64,000 nucleotides of DNA from UBA1941 sp046329555. GTDB lineage: Bacteria > Bacteroidota > Bacteroidia > Chitinophagales > LD1. The notes under the pieces were generated by a model. That model saw nothing but the letters and a program-made list of their open reading frames with translations, had not been told where the DNA came from and searched no databases. The position numbers and the translations under genes were made by a program. Of the stretch, positions 44,321-52,312 are shown one piece after another. The stretch lies in assembly GCA_046329555.1 (NCBI GenBank), contig JAXLUK010000001.1, positions 434,001 through 498,000 of the forward strand. The letters are read 5' to 3'. Within the stretch, counting starts at the first letter, position 1; every line of letters begins with the position of its first letter.

Positions 44321-46113
44321 TACCATACTATTTTTGCCACGCGCTGCTGGTGATTCACCGCCAAACGCAAATAATAAATTCCGTGAGGTAAACCGGTTGT
44401 TTCCACTGCCGTGCTCAGTTGACCGGCATGCGCCGCATCGGTTTGCTGCCACACCGTTTGGCCCAGATTATTGATTAAATCTAACTGTACCTTAACGTCA
44501 TCCGTCAGGCCATTTGCCACAACCTGCCACAAACCGGCGTGAAGGGTAAGCACCTTCAGGCTCACCGGTTCATCGCTTGCTGTAATTCCGACATTACCTT
44601 TTTTGGGAATTTTAAAGGAGAAGATGCGACTGCGTTGCGTTCCGCCTGTGCTCACATATTCACCCGTAAACCAGAATGTTTCTCCATCCGGATCGAGGCT
44701 CATGTGCGCATAATCGCCAAAGCGGTTATCGCCGTTGATGGAGCCTGTTCCATCGATACCGGTTTTCTCTTTAAATGTCATTTTCCCCAAAGGATCAGTA
44801 GCGTACCGCGCGGTATAGCGCAGGCTGGGGTATAAACTTCTGCTGCTAATCGAGTACGCCATGGCGATGTTACCATTGTCATCCATAGCCATAGAACCGC
44901 ACCAGCGGCTGTTGGTATCAGGGGCATAGGTACCTTGCTGATAAATCCCCCATGTGCCACTGGTTTGACGCAGTTCATACCAACGAATACCGGCGTGATT
45001 TTGTTGATCGATATCAACAGTATGATTTAGCAATACTGAATTGTAGCCTGACCAAACCCGGAATGGCGCGCGGAACATGAAAGTACCGATGAGTGCATCT
45101 ACCCGCTGATTGGTACCTTTCTGACGAATATTATTCCACGTGGTACCAAAATCAGTATCGAATGATGCCGTAGCCAGCGTGGCATCCAAGGTAGCTGTGG
45201 TATTGGCCGTGTTGGTCCAGTCAGTGGTTACCTTTATCACTTTAATCACATCGGCTGAAGTCCAATTGTCATCTTCGTAATGGAAGAAATACATGGGCGT
45301 TCCTGCCGGTGGAAGGTTGCCGTCGGCATCAGCCGGCATAGGGCAGAAAAAGCCATTATTGGTAATACCTGGGGCGGTGAGTTCGATATTGCGTGCGGTA
45401 TTGTCGCCTACCAGCATCTTATCTCGTTCAAACACCAGCAATCCCGCCGGATCGGTGTTGGTTCCCATGTAATAGCCATCCTGCCAGATCGAGAATTTTG
45501 GGTAGTCTTTAAAGTCGGTTAACGAAAACTGGTAGAGATAATATTGGCCTGTTGGATCACTGGTTTTTGATACGGCAAAAAGTTGTTTGTAAGGACCATT
45601 TTGACTAGGGCCCAGATCAAATTCTGAAATCACCCAGCGATCGGCAAAGCGGTCGTACAACACCACCGGATCGCCATCATCGTGGCTGCCGCTCCAGAGA
45701 TTACTGAGGTTAAAAGGACCTAGTAGCGAGGTGCCGGTTTTATTCCAAATCTGATACGAGGAGTTGACCACCTGCACATAGTGATTAGGCCCTGCGGCAC
45801 CACTGGGGTCGGGCGGCGAAGCATTAGTATTCATACCGTTCCATTGAGCTAGAATTGGCAGGCTATCATACACTGCGGTATCCTGCGGAAACCAAAGCGG
45901 GTCGGTTGCTTCAACTGATCGCATCACCACAGGCCGCAGGCGGCGGTGTTCACCTTCCTTTTCAAAGTGGCGTGACGGATGGTAGGGGTATTCCTTTGCC
46001 AGTTGCCACAACGGTTTGGATATAGCAAAACTGGTGCAGGTATTCACTATTGGTTGTTGCGCAAAACTGGCTGCAGAGCAAAATAGCGCGGTTGCAATGA
46101 CAATTTTTTTCAT
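44320..46113 (-). CDS. Large secreted protein with T9SS type A sorting tail
   Basis: 597 residues. Signal peptide (MKKIVIATALFCSAASFAQ), a large beta-propeller-like body (NHYVQVVNSSYQIWNKTG, PVVLYDRFADRWVISEFDLG, KFSIWQDGYYMGTN and others) and a C-terminal tail LPHGIYYLRLAVNHQQRVAKIVW typical of T9SS type A sorting domains. The body resembles secreted proteins that Bacteroidota export in large numbers, without a known enzymatic role. The ATG at 46113 starts the signal peptide. It is followed, with a one-base overlap, by a small lipoprotein gene. Confidence 0.75.
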   Translation of the reverse strand: MKKIVIATALFCSAASFAQQPIVNTCTSFAISKPLWQLAKEYPYHPSRHFEKEGEHRRLRPVVMRSVEATDPLWFPQDTAVYDSLPILAQWNGMNTNASPPDPSGAAGPNHYVQVVNSSYQIWNKTGTSLLGPFNLSNLWSGSHDDGDPVVLYDRFADRWVISEFDLGPSQNGPYKQLFAVSKTSDPTGQYYLYQFSLTDFKDYPKFSIWQDGYYMGTNTDPAGLLVFERDKMLVGDNTARNIELTAPGITNNGFFCPMPADADGNLPPAGTPMYFFHYEDDNWTSADVIKVIKVTTDWTNTANTTATLDATLATASFDTDFGTTWNNIRQKGTNQRVDALIGTFMFRAPFRVWSGYNSVLLNHTVDIDQQNHAGIRWYELRQTSGTWGIYQQGTYAPDTNSRWCGSMAMDDNGNIAMAYSISSRSLYPSLRYTARYATDPLGKMTFKEKTGIDGTGSINGDNRFGDYAHMSLDPDGETFWFTGEYVSTGGTQRSRIFSFKIPKKGNVGITASDEPVSLKVLTLHAGLWQVVANGLTDDVKVQLDLINNLGQTVWQQTDAAHAGQLSTAVETTGLPHGIYYLRLAVNHQQRVAKIVW

Positions 46114-46218
46114 AACAGATATGGCGGCAAGGTATGAAATTGCTATTCTGGAAGGGTGCTTCCGCAAGGCATTTGTTGATGCTAATCGGTAAAAACCCGA
46201 AATGATGAGATGAGTAAG

Positions 46219-46253
46219 GGGAAACAAAAAACCCCATCTTCCGATGGGGTTTT
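46219..46253 (-). terminator. Intrinsic terminator after rplX
   Basis: Read on the minus strand: 11-bp stem AAAACCCCATC / GATGGGGTTTT with a 4-nt loop, then TTGTTT. It lies 20 nt after the shortened rplX stop and closes the ribosomal operon. Confidence 0.88.
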
Positions 46254-46272
46254 GTATAAAGATAAGATTGGT

Positions 46273-46491
46273 TTAAGCCAATGCTACATTCGAGATATGG
46301 ATAGCGCCTTCTTGTTTTACCAGACCTCCCTGAGGATGTTTGGCGCTAGGCTTGGTGTGGCGGGTATTCAGATTCACCCCTTCCACCAGTACGCGGTTTT
46401 TTGAGCGAATCACTTCGATTACGCGACCTGTTTTTCCTTTATCATCACCTGCGATTACTTTAACGTTATCGCCTTTTTTAATGCTTTTCAT
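46273..46491 (-). CDS. rplX: 50S ribosomal protein L24 (short form)
   Basis: 72 residues. KOW motif block KKGDNVKVIAGDDKGKTGRV, then VLVEGVNLNTRHTKPS and QEGAIHISNV as in L24. Family members, including those of this phylum, are usually about 100 residues and go on with a VDPKTG...RVGRK...KKSGE-type tail; here the frame stops at NVALA and nothing like the tail is seen in any frame downstream. The N-terminal KOW domain that binds 23S rRNA is complete. It is the last gene of the cluster; the genes that normally follow (L5, S14, S8) are absent. Confidence 0.85.
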   Translation of the reverse strand: MKSIKKGDNVKVIAGDDKGKTGRVIEVIRSKNRVLVEGVNLNTRHTKPSAKHPQGGLVKQEGAIHISNVALA

Positions 46492-46508
46492 TGTTTTCTC
46501 CTTTTGAT

Positions 46509-46877
46509 TTACAGCACTTCTGGTGCCAGTGAAACAATTTTCATGAACGATTTGTCGCGCAATTCGCGAGCCACCGGTCCGAAGATACGCGTACCGCGTG
46601 GTTCGTCCTGATTGTTCAACAATACCACGGCATTGTCGTCGAAACGGATAAACGAACCATCTTTGCGATGTACCGCGCGGGTAGTGCGTACTACCACGGC
46701 TTTAGATACCGTTCCTTTTTTCACACCGCCGGTAGGCAGGGCTTTTTTCACGGTAACTACTACTTTATCGCCGATAGCGGCATAGCGGCGGGCGGTTCCG
46801 CCCAGAACGCGGATAACGAGCACCTCGCGGGCGCCGCTGTTATCGGCCACATTGGCTCTTGATTCCTGCTGTAACAT
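46509..46877 (-). CDS. rplN: 50S ribosomal protein L14
   Basis: 122 residues, full length. MLQQESRANVADNSGAREVL, VLGGTARRYAAIGDKVVVTV and the GTRIFGPVARELRDK end are L14 signatures. It contacts 23S and 16S rRNA at the subunit interface. The start is in AAATAATCATG, an 11-nt motif shared with the S17 and L29 starts in this cluster. Confidence 0.97.
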   Translation of the reverse strand: MLQQESRANVADNSGAREVLVIRVLGGTARRYAAIGDKVVVTVKKALPTGGVKKGTVSKAVVVRTTRAVHRKDGSFIRFDDNAVVLLNNQDEPRGTRIFGPVARELRDKSFMKIVSLAPEVL

Positions 46878-46908
46878 GATTATTTAACTTAAATAGTTAG
46901 CGTAAAAA

Positions 46909-47187
46909 TTATTTCGCACGTTCAATTACTTCCACCAGGCGCCAGCGCTTGGTTTTGCTCAACGGGCGCACTTCCATGATGCGTACCGTATCACCCACAT
47001 GGGCATTGTTGGTTTCATCATGCGCTTTATATTTTTTAGTGCGCTTCATGAATTTCCCGTAAATAGGGTGCTTCACGCGGAAGTTTTCGGCAACGGTAAT
47101 GGTTTTTTCCATTTTATCGCTTACCACAATACCTACGCGTTCTTTGCGGAGATTTCTTTCCATAGTATTTGTTGCAGACGTGCTCAT
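46909..47187 (-). CDS. rpsQ: 30S ribosomal protein S17
   Basis: 92 residues. RKERVGIVVSDKMEKTITVA and HPIYGKFMKRTKKYKAHDE are S17 signatures. It has a short N-terminal extension (MSTSATNT); an internal Met9 could be an alternative start. It begins 2 nt after the L29 stop. Confidence 0.96.
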   Translation of the reverse strand: MSTSATNTMERNLRKERVGIVVSDKMEKTITVAENFRVKHPIYGKFMKRTKKYKAHDETNNAHVGDTVRIMEVRPLSKTKRWRLVEVIERAK

Positions 47188-47189
47188 GA

Positions 47190-47402
47190 TTATTTCGCAG
47201 CTTTTTTCTGGTTCAGCCCGGTTAACAGACGGGCAATATCGCGGCGCTTGGTACGGATAGCCAGCGGATTTTCAGAAGAGGATACCGCGTGGGTAAATTC
47301 CATCTTCAGCAATTCGGCGCGCTCGCGGGCGATGCGTTCTACCAGATCCTTTTCAGGCATTCCGGTCACATCTTTCATTTTTAATGATTTGTTCGCTCCC
47401 AT
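47190..47402 (-). CDS. rpmC: 50S ribosomal protein L29
   Basis: 70 residues. The helical pair KDLVERIARERAELLKMEF and NPLAIRTKRRDIARLLTGL is the L29 pattern; it sits at the polypeptide exit tunnel. The start carries the shared AAATAATCATG motif. Confidence 0.95.
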   Translation of the reverse strand: MGANKSLKMKDVTGMPEKDLVERIARERAELLKMEFTHAVSSSENPLAIRTKRRDIARLLTGLNQKKAAK

Positions 47403-47415
47403 GATTATTTCCTAA

Positions 47416-47847
47416 TTAAGCAGCAGCCATCTCCACGGCATCTCTGCGGGTTACAAATTTAGTTTTCACCGGCAGCTTCTGAGCGGCCAAACGCATCGCT
47501 TCCTCAGCTACAGCACGTGGCACCCCATCGCATTCAAACAAGATAGCACCCGGACGAACCGGCGCACCCCAACCTTCCGGGTTACCCTTACCTTTACCCA
47601 TCCGCACTTCCAAAGGCTTGCGGGTAATCACTTTATCAGGGAAAATCCGGATCCAAACTTTTCCTTCACGCTTCATAAAGCGTGTAACGGCCACACGGGC
47701 TGCTTCCAGCTGTTTGTTGGTGATCAGGTGTGTTTCCAGCGACTTCAATCCATAGATGCCGAAGGCAATTTCATGTCCGCGATTGGCAACACCCTTGATG
47801 CGGCCTTTCTGCATTTTGCGGAACTTCGTCCTTTTAGGTAATAACAT
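47416..47847 (-). CDS. rplP: 50S ribosomal protein L16
   Basis: 143 residues, full length. MLLPKRTKFRKMQKGRIKGV, ITNKQLEAARVAVTRFMKR, KVWIRIFPDKVITRKP and MGKGKGNPEGWGAPV are L16 signatures near the A-site tRNA. Located 28 bp downstream of S3. Confidence 0.97.
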   Translation of the reverse strand: MLLPKRTKFRKMQKGRIKGVANRGHEIAFGIYGLKSLETHLITNKQLEAARVAVTRFMKREGKVWIRIFPDKVITRKPLEVRMGKGKGNPEGWGAPVRPGAILFECDGVPRAVAEEAMRLAAQKLPVKTKFVTRRDAVEMAAA

Positions 47848-47875
47848 AGCTCTGTGTTTATCCCGGTTTCAACAA

Positions 47876-48637
47876 TTATTTATTCCGTGGGGCACGACCA
47901 CCGCCGCGAGGGGCACGTGGTTGACGGCGATCGCCGCCGCCGGCCTGGTTAGTAGCATTATTAGTAGCACCGCCCTCTGCTACGCCTGAAAGGCCCAGCG
48001 ACAAGTCGCGCTTACCATATACTTCTCCTTTACAAATCCATACTTTAATACCCAGTTTGCCGTAAACGGTCAATGCTTCCACGTTGGCGTAATCGATATC
48101 GGCGCGCCAGGTGTGCAATGGGGTACGGCCTTGCTTATATTCTTCACTACGGGCGATTTCGGCTCCGCCGATACGACCAGATACTTTCACTTTGATCCCT
48201 TCAGCACCCATGCGCATCGCAGAGGCGATGGCCATTTTCAGGGCACGACGGTAATTAATCCGCGCTTCTAATTGCTTCGCGATGGTTTCGCCAACAATAG
48301 CCGCATCTGTTTCCGGGCGACGGATTTCGGCAATATTGATTTGCACGTCTTTTCCGGTCAGTTTTTTCAACTCCTCTTTCAAACGATCTACTTCATTACC
48401 GCCGCGACCGATAATGATACCCGGGCGCGAAGTGTGAATGGTCACCGTTACGCGCTTCATGGTGCGTTCGATAACAATACGCGCAATGCCGCCTTTATTA
48501 ATACGGGCATTGATGTATTTGCGGATGTTCACATCTTCTACCAGTTTTTGCGAGGCATCCTTGCCTGCAAACCAGTTGCTGTCCCATCCTCTAACGATAC
48601 CGAGCCTGTTGGCTATCGGACTGGTTTTATGACCCAT
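47876..48637 (-). CDS. rpsC: 30S ribosomal protein S3
   Basis: 253 residues. It starts MGHKTSPIANRLGIVRGWDS, has the KH-domain motif VTIHTSRPGIIIGRGGNEV and the C-terminal block GRIGGAEIARSEEYKQGR, then a Gly/Arg-rich tail common in this phylum. It is the first gene of the unit: no L22, S19 or L2 is upstream, unlike the usual S10 operon. A TTTG-N19-TATATTTG promoter lies 39 nt before the ATG at 48637, so the unit is transcribed by itself. Confidence 0.96.
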   Translation of the reverse strand: MGHKTSPIANRLGIVRGWDSNWFAGKDASQKLVEDVNIRKYINARINKGGIARIVIERTMKRVTVTIHTSRPGIIIGRGGNEVDRLKEELKKLTGKDVQINIAEIRRPETDAAIVGETIAKQLEARINYRRALKMAIASAMRMGAEGIKVKVSGRIGGAEIARSEEYKQGRTPLHTWRADIDYANVEALTVYGKLGIKVWICKGEVYGKRDLSLGLSGVAEGGATNNATNQAGGGDRRQPRAPRGGGRAPRNK

Positions 48638-48675
48638 TCGGAGTAATTTTTTTGATACTTTTTGAAAAAGGACTG

Positions 48676-48706
48676 CAAATATAGCGGTTTTGGGGAAATC
48701 CACAAA
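48676..48706 (-). promoter_or_regulatory. Strong Bacteroidota promoter for the S3-L24 operon
   Basis: Minus strand: TTTG (48703-48706), a 19-nt spacer and TATATTTG (48676-48683), both exact to the Bacteroidota consensus. The leader is about 33 nt. Transcription of the ribosomal genes therefore does not depend on an upstream S10 operon. Confidence 0.75.
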
Positions 48707-48770
48707 TGGTGGCGGTATATTTTCTTTTTTAGACAAAATCAGGATGTGGATAAAGGATTATTTTTTGTGG

Positions 48771-48886
48771 GGTGCCTCCGCTACCGCTCCGGCCCGGGCT
48801 GTCCGTGGCTACGCTTCGCTTCGGTGCTTCCCGCCTGCGGCGTTCGCACAGCTCGCTACGCTCGCTCCACTCCCATCCCTACCCCT
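48771..48886 (+). repeat. GC-rich 116-bp repeat, first copy
   Basis: Starts GGTGCCTCCGCTACCGCTCC and ends CCATCCCTACCCCT. The second copy at 49063 differs at about 5 positions of 116. It contains repeated CGCTTCGCT and GCTCGCTACGCTCGC motifs also seen at 61224 and 63450. No ORF in it is convincing. Confidence 0.8.
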
Positions 48887-48930
48887 GCCTACACCTCAGG
48901 CCGCAGCCCCCCTACCCCAGCCCTACCCCA

Positions 48931-49025
48931 GACTTACGAAGTCTTAAAGACTTCGTAAGTCCCCGTTATCCGCCACCGAGGACTTCGTAAGTCCCCATTA
49001 CCCGACGCCGAGGACTTCGTAAGTT
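48931..49025 (+). repeat. REP-like palindrome cluster upstream of rpsC (satellite)
   Basis: A perfect 31-bp palindrome at 48931-48961 (two 15-nt arms GACTTACGAAGTCTT / AAGACTTCGTAAGTC around one A) and two further 13-mers GACTTCGTAAGT(C/T) at 48981 and 49013. The 31-bp unit is identical to the one at 51391, which lies next to the RAYT transposase. It is a copy of the same repeat family without its own transposase. Confidence 0.9.
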
Positions 49026-49062
49026 CTCGATTGAATAAGAGGGTTGATAACAATTTTTGGGA

Positions 49063-49178
49063 GGTGCCTCCGCTACCGCTCCGGCCCGGGCTGTACGTGG
49101 CTCCGCTTCGCTGCGGTGCTTCCCGCCTGCGGCGGTCGCACAGCTCGCTGCGCTCGCTCCACTCCCATCCCTACCCCT
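49063..49178 (+). repeat. GC-rich 116-bp repeat, second copy
   Basis: Direct duplicate of the element at 48771 (about 111 of 116 positions the same). It lies 177 bp downstream of the first copy, with the REP-like palindrome cluster between them. Confidence 0.8.
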
Positions 49179-49238
49179 CGACGCTTTATTCCTAACGATA
49201 CTAAAATCAACGTCTCAGGAGCTCCTTGATGCATCGGA

Positions 49239-51326
49239 CTACTTATATAGCACCGCCCCACCAGGCGCGTACACCGCTTCAGCGGCCGCGCGAATCTGCA
49301 ACCAGTTGAAGGTCATTGTTTTGAACTGCTCGCTACAAAACATCCGCATTTGGTCGGTATAATGCCGGCTATCAGCATGCGCCGAGGCACCATAGGCATT
49401 TACCGATAATACTTCAGCGCCTTGTGGTCCGTACCGATTCATCTGAATATATCCATCGCCATTAACAATCTTCCAAATACCATGGCTCTTGTCAACCAAC
49501 TTGGGATCGGCCGCTCTGGAAACTTCGCGCAACCCGCTGGCGGGCAAACTCACTTCTCCCCTAACATGGCGCTGCACCGCACCCAAAGGCATTTCCAGCG
49601 TGCCGTAATGTTTCAACATAAAACGCCGTGCGTAACGCAAGGCCGCTAAGGCCTCGTCTTCTTGAATTGGCGCCTTTTTGATAGATAAAAATGCAAAAGG
49701 GACTTGCTGCTTTTTGATGAGATATTGATGCGCCAATAGCATCAGCGCGGCGTGCCGGTTGCCGGTATCTCCGGAAAGGTTCCATTGTTTTACTAGGGCA
49801 ATAGCATCTGCCAGCGGTTCATGCTGATGGGCATCAAGCTGAAAGAACACCTTGAAATTGCGCATATAACTGCCATTTGCCGCGTATTGCTTATCAAACT
49901 TTACTGCTAAAAATTGTTGCCAGGTGATTTTGCCGGGAATCGCCTGAAGCATTTGCCCAAACCGTTCGCCCCGGTTATAATTAAACCGCTGGATACCGGG
50001 AAAGGAGCCCGTCCATCCACAACTGTCGCCGCTAACCGCATAGGGCGTTTGATTGCAGGAATAAAGATACCCGCATCGCGGATTGAATAATTGTGGCTTG
50101 GATGCGTACGGCACCAACTTTTGCCAACGGTATTGCGAAGTATTGCCTGGTACCGGCATCGTCCAACCAAGCGTGCTATCACGCCAAGGTATCATTCCAC
50201 CGCTTTGATAATAAATGTTTTTGTAATCGGCGTACATGACGTTAAATAGCGGGATGGCTTCCATTCTCAACGCCTTCTCAAACGCTTCAAAGTTTTGTGC
50301 TTTGTTCATGGCAAACCATTGCTCCATGGCATTGATGGCTGTTGCCCCCGGAAACCGAAAAGCATACCACCCGTGCTTCGTTTTGAAGACCGGCCCTAAC
50401 CCGGTCACCGGAATTTTCTTCCGAATGGCAATTTTCAAACCGCCCAGCTTTACCACCAGATGCGCATACTTGGTTGCAAAAGGAATCCACTTGCCATCGT
50501 ATAAATACTTGCCGTTACGATGGGTAATCTGATACACATCGCCGAAGTTGTGGTAGTTGGTGGTATGCGCCCATCCCAGAAAGGGATTGGAGCCCACAAA
50601 TATGGAAACACCACCAGGGAACAAACCGCCTATCACATCCCAACCCTGATCGCTTTTGATATGCGCTTCGTACCAGGCCAGCCGGCCTTCAATGGGCTGG
50701 TGTGAGTTTACCAACAACCAGCTTTTCCCATCTTCCGTACGCCATGGTGCAATGGCCATCGAGTTTGAACCTACTTCATTGGGTTCATTTAAGATTTCAA
50801 ATTGATGCTGGCGCACCGCTTTCAGCGCCATACCTGCTCCGGCAAAAAGGGTTAAGGTGATGGAACCACTGCGCACCAGTTGCTTCTCAGTAAACGGCAA
50901 CGCATTGGGCACCAGCACTTCATCGGGATGGGTTTGCGCATACCGATTTACCGCAGCTACATAACTGCTTATAATCAATTTGAAGGAATCTGAAAGACGA
51001 CTATCATAGTGGTTATCTACAAACGTATCAATACCAAAAAAAGTGAGTGCAAAATCAAATAGCGCGCCTTCCTTTCCTTTCACCAGGCCCAGCCGACCTT
51101 GTCCGGCCAACAAATTTTCTTGAATACTTTTGAAATCATCTTCGCAATGCGCCCAGGCCAGGCCGTAGGCGGCATCGGCATCGGTTTTTCCGTAGATGTG
51201 CGGCACGCCGAAACTATCGCGCACAATGGTTACCTGGGGTTGCTGCGCTTGAGCCGCACAAGTAACCAGCGTAACAGATAGCATGAGAAGCAGTATGGGG
51301 TTGCGTAGCATCATGGTTAGTTGCAT
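49239..51326 (-). CDS. Penicillin acylase family protein (periplasmic Ntn-hydrolase), copy 2
   Basis: 695 residues from the ATG at 51326 (in-frame ATGs at 51314 and 51311 are alternatives). Signal peptide LLLMLSVTLVTCAAQAQQ; VTIVRDSFGVPHIYGKTDAD is the family start and VGSNSMA holds the nucleophile Ser187. The rest follows copy 1 throughout, including NSHQPIEGRLAWYEAH and the terminal GDGYIQMNRYGPQG. It should mature by self-cleavage to a periplasmic heterodimer. It sits between the ribosomal fragment and the REP/RAYT system, while copy 1 sits beside a ketosynthase gene. Both could act on N-acyl compounds, but neither substrate is known. Confidence 0.85.
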   Translation of the reverse strand: MQLTMMLRNPILLLMLSVTLVTCAAQAQQPQVTIVRDSFGVPHIYGKTDADAAYGLAWAHCEDDFKSIQENLLAGQGRLGLVKGKEGALFDFALTFFGIDTFVDNHYDSRLSDSFKLIISSYVAAVNRYAQTHPDEVLVPNALPFTEKQLVRSGSITLTLFAGAGMALKAVRQHQFEILNEPNEVGSNSMAIAPWRTEDGKSWLLVNSHQPIEGRLAWYEAHIKSDQGWDVIGGLFPGGVSIFVGSNPFLGWAHTTNYHNFGDVYQITHRNGKYLYDGKWIPFATKYAHLVVKLGGLKIAIRKKIPVTGLGPVFKTKHGWYAFRFPGATAINAMEQWFAMNKAQNFEAFEKALRMEAIPLFNVMYADYKNIYYQSGGMIPWRDSTLGWTMPVPGNTSQYRWQKLVPYASKPQLFNPRCGYLYSCNQTPYAVSGDSCGWTGSFPGIQRFNYNRGERFGQMLQAIPGKITWQQFLAVKFDKQYAANGSYMRNFKVFFQLDAHQHEPLADAIALVKQWNLSGDTGNRHAALMLLAHQYLIKKQQVPFAFLSIKKAPIQEDEALAALRYARRFMLKHYGTLEMPLGAVQRHVRGEVSLPASGLREVSRAADPKLVDKSHGIWKIVNGDGYIQMNRYGPQGAEVLSVNAYGASAHADSRHYTDQMRMFCSEQFKTMTFNWLQIRAAAEAVYAPGGAVLYK

Positions 51327-51390
51327 TGATGTGGTAAAGAAAACGTTCTTCCCGCGGTCGTGCAATGCTAAAGCGCCCCGTTATCCCCCA

Positions 51391-51648
51391 GACTTACGAA
51401 GTCTTAAAGACTTCGTAAGTCTGGGTTACCTCCCCACCAACGACTTCGTAAGTCCTGGTTAACCCATCCAACGACTTCGTAAGTCTTAAAGACTTCGTAA
51501 GTTCTGGTTAACCCCTCCACGACTTCGTAAGTCTTAAAGACTTCGTAAGTTCTGGTTAACCCATCCAACGACTTCGTAAGTCTTAAAGACTTCGTAAGTT
51601 CTGGTTAACCCCTCCACGACTTCGTAAGTCTTAAAGACTTCGTAAGTC
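51391..51648 (+). repeat. Left REP array
   Basis: It opens with a perfect 31-bp palindrome (51391-51421), then one 13-mer at 51442, then four units starting at 51473, 51521, 51570 and 51618, spaced 48, 49 and 48 bp. Each unit has two GACTTCGTAAGT(C/T) 13-mers separated by TTAAA, then a spacer CTGGTTAACCC(C/A)TCCA. Each 13-mer is itself a small hairpin (GACTT-CGT-AAGTC). Confidence 0.9.
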
Positions 51649-51713
51649 CTCATTACCTATTCAATATTTAATCTCAATTTCGCATTTTTGCATCTCACCA
51701 AATTCTGTAACCT

Positions 51714-52292
51714 ATGCGTTTTTTAGAAAACGAGATTTACCATGTCTTCAACCGAAGTGTAAATCGAGAGGTCATTTTCAACAATGACGAAAACTATCAG
51801 TTTTTTTTAGGCAGATTAGACAAATACGTCAGTGGTCACGCCGACCTGCTGGCCTATTGTCTTATGCCCACACATTTTCATTTAGTAATTAAAGTCAAGG
51901 GAGATACGAAGGAATTGAGTCGAGGTTTTACCAACTTTTTCATTTCGTATGCGAAGGCGTTCAATCATATAAACAATCGCCATGGGAGTTTGTTTCAAAA
52001 CCGATTCAAAGGCAAAATAATCGATTCCGGTAACTACCTTACTAATCTCATCTGTTATATACACCAGAACCCCGTAGCAGGCGAGTTGGTAGAGAATTGC
52101 TCCGAATGGAAATATAGTTCCTATAATGCCATTCTTTCCTCGGCACCTACAAAAGTAAACCGCGATGCAGTATTAGAATGGTATGGTAGCAAGGATGCGT
52201 TCGTTAAGCACCATCAGGGAATTATCAAAAATTTGCTTGAGCTACGATCCCTTGAGGAAGTGTCACTTCGACTGGCTAAACCTTCAGTTTAA
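51714..52292 (+). CDS. REP-associated tyrosine transposase (RAYT, Y1/IS200-like)
   Basis: 192 residues. The HUH motif HFHLVIK (His54, His56) and the catalytic Tyr115 in CYIHQNPV, the exact arrangement of RAYT proteins of the TnpA_REP family. The N-terminus YHVFNRSVNREVIF and LAYCLMPTHFHL are family signatures. It should nick and join single-stranded REP hairpins, as RAYT proteins do in vitro. The gene is between two REP arrays in opposite orientation, 65 bp and 20 bp away. It is intact in frame, so it may still be functional. A CATTTTTG box about 20 nt upstream may be its promoter. Confidence 0.93.
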   Translation: MRFLENEIYHVFNRSVNREVIFNNDENYQFFLGRLDKYVSGHADLLAYCLMPTHFHLVIKVKGDTKELSRGFTNFFISYAKAFNHINNRHGSLFQNRFKGKIIDSGNYLTNLICYIHQNPVAGELVENCSEWKYSSYNAILSSAPTKVNRDAVLEWYGSKDAFVKHHQGIIKNLLELRSLEEVSLRLAKPSV

Positions 52293-52312
52293 ATAGTCTT
52301 TTGCGCCTGAAG

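Noticed and set aside
48690..48958. Three overlapping small ORFs upstream of rpsC
   Set aside because: They cross the promoter and the 116-bp repeat; Pro/Leu/Arg-rich repeats with no start signals.
46201..48960. Whether the ribosomal fragment is only an assembly join
   Set aside because: Not ruled out, but the intact promoter before S3 and the terminator directly after L24 argue for a natural unit; reported as a finding instead.
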